Source of the DNA: Nesterenkonia populi
Lineage (GTDB): Bacteria; Actinomycetota; Actinomycetes; Actinomycetales; Micrococcaceae
Direction: 5' to 3'
Length of the DNA stretch: 64,000 nt
Assembly (NCBI RefSeq): GCF_007994735.1
Contig: NZ_VOIL01000001.1
Location: forward strand, 744,001 to 808,000
Numbering within the stretch: position 1 is the stretch's first letter; every line of letters begins with the position of its first letter. A program made the translations under genes and the position numbers. Under the pieces are notes generated by a model. The model did no database searches. It was not told the origin of the DNA and worked only from the letters and a program-made list of their open reading frames with translations. Of this stretch, positions 59,832 to 64,000 are shown one piece after another.

Positions 59832-60944
59832 TCAGAGCGTTGTGGGCGTCGTGTGGGCGATGATTCGGTCGCCGCGAGCATCTGTCGTGCGGAAGAACTT
59901 TCGGGCCCAGAGGGCGAAGTAGACCAGGCCCACCAGGACAGGGACTTCGATCAGCGGGCCGACGACGCCGGCGAGCGCCTGTCCCGAGGTGGCGCCGAAC
60001 GTGGCGATGGACACCGCAATGGCGAGTTCGAAGTTGTTGCCCGCGGCGGTGAAGGCCAGTGTGGTGGAGCGCTCATACCCCATCCTGAGCATCCAGCCGA
60101 GGGCCATGGAGGCGATGAACGTGACCGTGAAGTAGATCAGCAGCGGGACAGCGATGCGAGCCACGTCCAGGGGCTGGCTGAGGACCTGGTCGCCCTGAAG
60201 GGCGAAGAGCACGACGATGGTGAACAGCAGGCCGTAGAGGGCCCACGGGCCCAGCTTCGGCAGGAGGCGCTCTTCGTACCAGGTGCGGCCCTTGGCGCGC
60301 TCGCCGACGAATCGAGTCAGGAAGCCTGCGGCCAGCGGTATGCCTAGGAAGACCAGGACGGAAAGGGTGATTGTCCAGATGCTGAACTGGGCCGAGGTGG
60401 TCTCCAAGCCGAGCCATGCGGGAAGCAGCTGAAGATAGAACCAGCCCAGAACGCCGAACATGAAGACTTGGAAGATGGAGTTGACGCCCACCAGCACGGC
60501 CGCGGCCTCTCGGCTGCCGCAGGCCAGGTCGTTCCAGATCAACACCATGGCGATGCAGCGGGCCAGGCCCACGATGATCAGGCCTGTTCGGTACTCCGGC
60601 AGGTCGGGGAGGAAGATCCATGCCAGGGCGAACATGAACGCGGGAGCCAGCAGCCAGTTGATCACCAACGAGGTGACCAGGAGTTTTCTGTCCTGCAGCA
60701 CCAGGTGCGCCTCGGAGTAGCGGACCTTGGCCAGCACCGGGTACATCATGACCAGCAGGCCGATCGCGATCGGAACAGAGACTCCCGCCACTTCTGCGGC
60801 ATGCACTGCTTCACCGATGCCGGGAGCAGCGGCGGCGATGATCAGCCCCAAAGCCATGGCCCCGAGAATCCAGGCCGGCAGGAACTTGTCGAGGAGGGAG
60901 AGTCGAGCCACGACGGGTGCGGCATCGGGCGCTGCGCCTTGCAT
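59832..60944 (-). CDS. acr3: Arsenite efflux carrier Acr3
   Basis: 370 residues with ten membrane helices. The conserved Cys of helix 4 is in GLARCIAMVLIWNDLACGSR, and GMxxExA-like text is replaced by YERSTTLAFTAAGNNFELAI in helix 9, with the Glu needed for transport. Acr3 pumps arsenite out of the cell with the proton motive force. It is divergent from arsR-arsC, sharing a 91-bp spacer with the ArsR-type operator. Confidence 0.95.
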   Translation of the reverse strand: MQGAAPDAAPVVARLSLLDKFLPAWILGAMALGLIIAAAAPGIGEAVHAAEVAGVSVPIAIGLLVMMYPVLAKVRYSEAHLVLQDRKLLVTSLVINWLLAPAFMFALAWIFLPDLPEYRTGLIIVGLARCIAMVLIWNDLACGSREAAAVLVGVNSIFQVFMFGVLGWFYLQLLPAWLGLETTSAQFSIWTITLSVLVFLGIPLAAGFLTRFVGERAKGRTWYEERLLPKLGPWALYGLLFTIVVLFALQGDQVLSQPLDVARIAVPLLIYFTVTFIASMALGWMLRMGYERSTTLAFTAAGNNFELAIAVSIATFGATSGQALAGVVGPLIEVPVLVGLVYFALWARKFFRTTDARGDRIIAHTTPTTL

Positions 60945-60992
60945 GGGTGACCGAGCCTCCGTCTATAGATTGATGCCTGTCGATGTGAGAGT

Positions 60993-61019
60993 ATTGATGA
61001 AACATCGAAGTTCGTCAAT
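60993..61019. promoter_or_regulatory. ArsR operator between acr3 and arsR
   Basis: ATTGATGAA (60993-61001) and TTCGTCAAT (61011-61019) are inverted with one mismatch across a 9-base spacer. The ATTGA...TCAAT arms are of the kind recognised by ArsR repressors. The site lies 17 bases before the arsR ATG and covers the spacer to acr3, so one repressor could silence both directions until arsenite binds. Confidence 0.7.
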
Positions 61020-61035
61020 ATTTGGAGGTCGGCCC

Positions 61036-61425
61036 ATGTCGGAGTCAGCCGCTGAGTGCTGCGCTGTTCCCCCCGATTCGGGCAGTCTCAACGACGAGGC
61101 AGCGGTGGAGGCCGCCGCGAAGTTCAAAGCGCTGGCCGACCCCAACAGGCTGGTGCTGCTCTCGCTTGTGGCAGCCGGAGAGAACGCTGAGGCATGTGTC
61201 TGCGACCTCACTGAACCTGTCGGCCTGGGCCAGCCCACGGTTTCGCACCATTTGAAGGTCCTGGTAGACGCCGGATATCTCCATCGCGAGAAGCGGGGAA
61301 CATGGTCCTACTACTCCGTGGTGCCCGGGTCGCTGGAAGGCCTGAGGGAGACTTTGGACCATCTGATGCCTGGTGAGGACGACCAGGACAGCGCCGAACA
61401 TCATGCAGAGGAGACTGTCAGCTGA
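61036..61425 (+). CDS. arsR: ArsR-family arsenite-responsive repressor
   Basis: 129 residues from the ATG at 61036 with GGAGG upstream. Winged helix: LADPNRLVLLSLVAAGENAE, CVCDLTEPVGLGQPTVSHHL and KVLVDAGYLHREKRGTWSYY. Cysteines at 8, 9, 54 and 56 match the arrangement of Corynebacterium glutamicum ArsR1-type sensors (an N-terminal Cys pair plus a helix-4 Cys). It should leave its operator when arsenite or antimonite binds. The gene is coupled to arsC (TGATG overlap). Confidence 0.94.
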   Translation: MSESAAECCAVPPDSGSLNDEAAVEAAAKFKALADPNRLVLLSLVAAGENAEACVCDLTEPVGLGQPTVSHHLKVLVDAGYLHREKRGTWSYYSVVPGSLEGLRETLDHLMPGEDDQDSAEHHAEETVS

Positions 61426-61865
61426 TGAATGAGACCACCCGCGGCGTACTGTTCGTGTGCGTGAAGAACGGCGGCAAGTCCCAGATGGCCTCGGGCCTGC
61501 TCGAGAAGATCCTCGCAGAGCGCGGGCAGCTCCACGCGGTGCGAATCTCCTCTGCCGGCACCCGGGCCGGCAGTTCGGTCAACGCGCTCTCCGCCGAGGT
61601 GCTGGCTGAGGTCGGCGTCGACATTGCGGCACGGGCACCCCGTCAGCTGACCCCCGAGGCGATGCGGGAAGCAGGCCATGTGGTGATTCTCGGCGCAGAG
61701 GCAGAGGTCCCCCAGACTGAGGGCGTCACCATTGAGCGATGGGAGACCGACGAGCCCTCCCTGCGCGGCATCGAAGGCCGCCGCCGCATGGAGCTCATCA
61801 GGGATGACATTCGCTCCCGCGCCCAGGAGCTGGCCGACCGGCTCAGCGCGCCGCGGGCGGCTTAG
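61425..61865 (+). CDS. arsC: Arsenate reductase, low-molecular-weight phosphatase type
   Basis: 146 residues. The P-loop is VCVKNGGKSQMASGLL: catalytic Cys12-x5-Lys18-Ser19, in which the usual Arg of CX5R is Lys. This variant is characteristic of the corynebacterial ArsC1' enzymes that use mycothiol/mycoredoxin rather than thioredoxin. ERWETDEPSLRGIEGRRRME carries the acid of the fold, a D-E-P variant of the usual D-P. It reduces arsenate to arsenite for Acr3. Confidence 0.93.
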   Translation: MNETTRGVLFVCVKNGGKSQMASGLLEKILAERGQLHAVRISSAGTRAGSSVNALSAEVLAEVGVDIAARAPRQLTPEAMREAGHVVILGAEAEVPQTEGVTIERWETDEPSLRGIEGRRRMELIRDDIRSRAQELADRLSAPRAA

Positions 61866-61872
61866 GCTCCGC

Positions 61873-62700
61873 TCAAGCGCTGATGATGCCGAAGCTCAGC
61901 ATGATGTAGACGAAGATGCCGAGCAGTATCCGGTAGCCCACGAAGAGGCCGTAGCTGTTTCTTGAGACATAGGCGAGGAACCAGCCGATGATCACATAGG
62001 CCACTGCGAAGCCCACAGCTGTGGCGAGCATCGTCTGGCCCATCGTGTAGGGACCGGTTTGCTCTCCGAATGCGCCGATCAGCTTATAGAGCCCAGAGCC
62101 GAAGACGGCCGGGATGGCAAGCAGGAAGGAATAGCGAGCCGCAGCCTCACGGGTGTAGCCCATGAGCAGGCCCGCGGTGATGGTGCCGCCGGACCGGGAG
62201 ACCCCGGGCACCAGCGCCAACGCCTGCGCGAAGCCGAAAATGATGCCGTCGCGCACGCTCAGCCGATCCAGAGGTTTGCGCTGGGTGCCGACATGATCGG
62301 CGAAGCCCAGCAGGATGCCGAAAGCGATGAGCATCGTCGCCACCAGCCACAGGCTGCGGAAGGTGGACATGATGAAGTCCTCCAGCGCCAGTCCCAGCAC
62401 GACGATCGGAATGGTGCCGACAATGATCAGCCAGCCCATCCGCGCATCGGGGGAGCTGTGGGAGCCCCGGCCGAGCACCGCTCTCCCCCAGGCGCCCAAG
62501 ATCCTCAGGATGTCGCGCCAGAAGAACACCAGTACGGCCGCCTCGGTCCCGAGCTGGGTGATGGCGGTGAACGCCGCGCCGGGGTCATGGGCCCCCGGCA
62601 GGAACTCTCCGACGATCCTCAGGTGGGCGGAGGAAGAGACGGGCAGGAACTCCGTGAGGCCCTGAACCAGGCCGAGGATGATCGCTTCGATCCATTGCAC
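61873..62700 (-). CDS. uppP: Undecaprenyl-diphosphate phosphatase
   Basis: 275 residues with about eight membrane helices. Signature pieces are [20 protein letters not shown] (the E-x3-(P/S)xSSS region) and [18 protein letters not shown], with the catalytic-type Arg/Ser. It removes one phosphate from undecaprenyl diphosphate to recycle the lipid carrier of cell-wall synthesis, and confers bacitracin tolerance. It ends 8 bases from arsC, on the opposite strand, and follows the orphan BMP-type gene by 36 bases. Confidence 0.95.
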   Translation of the reverse strand: MQWIEAIILGLVQGLTEFLPVSSSAHLRIVGEFLPGAHDPGAAFTAITQLGTEAAVLVFFWRDILRILGAWGRAVLGRGSHSSPDARMGWLIIVGTIPIVVLGLALEDFIMSTFRSLWLVATMLIAFGILLGFADHVGTQRKPLDRLSVRDGIIFGFAQALALVPGVSRSGGTITAGLLMGYTREAAARYSFLLAIPAVFGSGLYKLIGAFGEQTGPYTMGQTMLATAVGFAVAYVIIGWFLAYVSRNSYGLFVGYRILLGIFVYIMLSFGIISA

Positions 62701-62736
62701 CTGCTGAGACTACTCCCGCCGACACCGTGCCGGCGG

Positions 62737-63825
62737 CTACTGCTGGGGGGCGTTCTCACTTTCGAGAACGGTCTCGCCTGAGATGATCTCCTCGCGGAGG
62801 CGCTCCAGGTCATCACTGACCTGCTGAGGCACCTCGTCCTCGAACGTGTGGAACGGAGCCAGGCCTACGCCCTCGTTCTCGAGGTCCCCGATGTATGTCT
62901 CGTTGCTGAACCGGCCTGCCTCACCCTCCTCGATGGTGTCGTACACCGCCTCAGAGATCTGCTTCTTCACCGAGGTGAGGATGACGTCGCCGTAGCGGGT
63001 GGAGTGGTAGCCGTCGGAGTCCACCCAGATCATCGCCGCCTCCGCCTCGACGATCATGTCGCCGGCGCCCAGGCCGGCGTTGCCGGCGACCGGCATGATG
63101 ATGTCAGCGCCCCAGGCCAGCAGCTGCTCGGTGACGAGCTCACCCTGGGTCGTGTCGGTGAAGTCCCCGGAGAAGGAGCCTTCCTGCGTCTCCTTGTCCC
63201 AGCCCACAAGCTCGACGTCCTCACCGTTGTCCTCGTTGTAGCGGTCCACGCCGTCGGCGAAGCCGTCCATGAACACGGCCACCGAGGGGAGCTGAATGCC
63301 GCCCCAGGTGCCCACGGTGCCTGACTCGGTCATGGCCGCGGCCAGGTAGCCGGCCAGGTAGGCGGCCTCACCGGTGTTGAACACCAGGGTCCTGGCGTTC
63401 TCGTGCTCCTCGGAGATGACCTCGTCGATGAGGGCGAACTCAGTGTCCGGCTGAGCCGCAGCTGTGGCGTTGATCGTCTCCTCGAGCATGAAGCCGACGC
63501 CGAAGATGAGGTCGCACTCAGCCTCAAGCATCTCCTCCATATTCGGCTCGTAGTCCCACTCATAGGTGGACTGGGCCTCGTCGTGCCCGATGCCGAAGTC
63601 GTCGACGGCGCGCATCACGCCCTCGTAGGCGGACTGGTTGAAGGATTCGTCGTCCCAGCCGCCCTGATCAGAGATGAGGCAGGCACCGTAATGGGCGTCC
63701 GAGGGGCGTACGTCAACCTCCTCCTCCTCCTCGGGCTCCTCCTCGTTGGCGCCGCCGCAGGCGGTCAGGACGAGGGCGGCAGTCGTTGCCAGGGCCGTTC
63801 CGACACGAGAAAATATGGAGTTCAT
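62737..63825 (-). CDS. BMP-family substrate-binding lipoprotein (copy 2, orphan)
   Basis: 362 residues, paralogous to the protein at 43098-44228. Lipobox LVLTAC, Cys23, then an acidic linker. It shares most of the ligand-binding text of copy 1: SDQGGWDDESFNQSAYEGVM, CDLIFGVGFMLEETINA, GYLAAAMTESGTVGTWGGIQ, VFMDGFADGVDRYNEDNGED and ADIIMPVAGNAGLGAG. No permease or ATPase is adjacent, so it may use the transporter at 38940-43047 with different ligand preference. The acidic C-terminal tail of copy 1 is absent. Its leader shares GGAACGACGCAG with copy 1, so the duplication included upstream sequence. Confidence 0.92.
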   Translation of the reverse strand: MNSIFSRVGTALATTAALVLTACGGANEEEPEEEEEVDVRPSDAHYGACLISDQGGWDDESFNQSAYEGVMRAVDDFGIGHDEAQSTYEWDYEPNMEEMLEAECDLIFGVGFMLEETINATAAAQPDTEFALIDEVISEEHENARTLVFNTGEAAYLAGYLAAAMTESGTVGTWGGIQLPSVAVFMDGFADGVDRYNEDNGEDVELVGWDKETQEGSFSGDFTDTTQGELVTEQLLAWGADIIMPVAGNAGLGAGDMIVEAEAAMIWVDSDGYHSTRYGDVILTSVKKQISEAVYDTIEEGEAGRFSNETYIGDLENEGVGLAPFHTFEDEVPQQVSDDLERLREEIISGETVLESENAPQQ

Positions 63826-64000
63826 TGTGGAGAGGGTCCTCAGTGGTGCGGGAGTGAAGAACTGCGTCGTTCCATCGCAATCCTAAGGAAAAAACTCTAC
63901 CCCCTCCGCGTTGCCGGCGGGTGAACCGGGAACGGCGGGGAAAATCCGGCGTCATAAAGTGCTGCGGCCTGCGCCCGGCAGGTTCCGCCTAGACTCATGC

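Noticed and set aside
1..64000. Insertion sequences, prophage genes, integrases or restriction-modification systems
   Set aside because: No transposase, integrase or restriction enzyme signature was recognised; only scars (AbiE remnants and tRNA-Phe-like fragment) hint at mobile DNA.

Overview
The window is high-GC DNA that is densely packed with genes. GTG and TTG starts, ATGA/TGATG overlaps and probable leaderless starts are common. An actinobacterial ArgA, xylose isomerase of actinobacterial length, a C50 carotenoid cluster and very acidic lipoproteins point to an actinobacterium of the order Micrococcales, probably a Micrococcaceae member (a Nesterenkonia-like, salt-tolerant relative would fit). 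The genus is inferred only.

Layout. 1-3.8 kb: an incomplete ATP-grasp-like gene, then an operon of an ABC-ATPase-like protein, a YhgE/Pip export protein and a TetR regulator with a perfect palindrome just before its first gene. 4-9.7 kb: nitronate monooxygenase, a NrtABD-type ABC importer and, divergently, an OsmC-like protein plus an acyl-CoA-dehydrogenase-like flavoprotein. 9.8-14 kb: xylose catabolism (xylB, xylA, ROK repressor). 14-26 kb: alanine dehydrogenase with an Lrp-type regulator, a P450, a CstA-family carrier, sugar and phosphatase genes, a YcaQ-family glycosylase, a decayed acetyltransferase, an XRE/DUF2975 pair and inorganic pyrophosphatase. 26-32.5 kb: oligopeptidase B, a two-component system, surface proteins and ArgA. 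32.6-38.7 kb: phosphate uptake, with pstSCAB and a convergent pit/DUF47 pair, each behind a PHO-box-like repeat. 38.9-44.3 kb: a BMP-type (nucleoside) ABC transporter, whose binding protein has an orphan paralogue at 62.7-63.8 kb. 51.4-58.5 kb: C50 carotenoid genes followed by ferrochelatase, a pyrimidine-dimer glycosylase and a glycosyltransferase. 58.5-61.9 kb: arsenic resistance. 61.9-62.7 kb: uppP.

The most notable feature is at 46158-46448: a tRNA-Lys(UUU) gene interrupted between anticodon positions 34 and 35 by a 218-nt group I intron. All paired elements P1 to P9, the P7 guanosine-binding helix and the terminal G can be traced, and the core closely resembles the Azoarcus tRNA-Ile intron as I remember it. 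Downstream lies a decayed accessory segment with a truncated AbiEi antitoxin and AbiEii toxin. It ends at a 64-nt tRNA-Phe-like remnant, suggesting an old tRNA-associated island.

Phosphate handling recurs in the window (pst, pit, DUF47, pyrophosphatase and a PAP2-family gene with a PHO-box-like triplet). No CRISPR array, intact insertion sequence, prophage or rRNA operon was seen.
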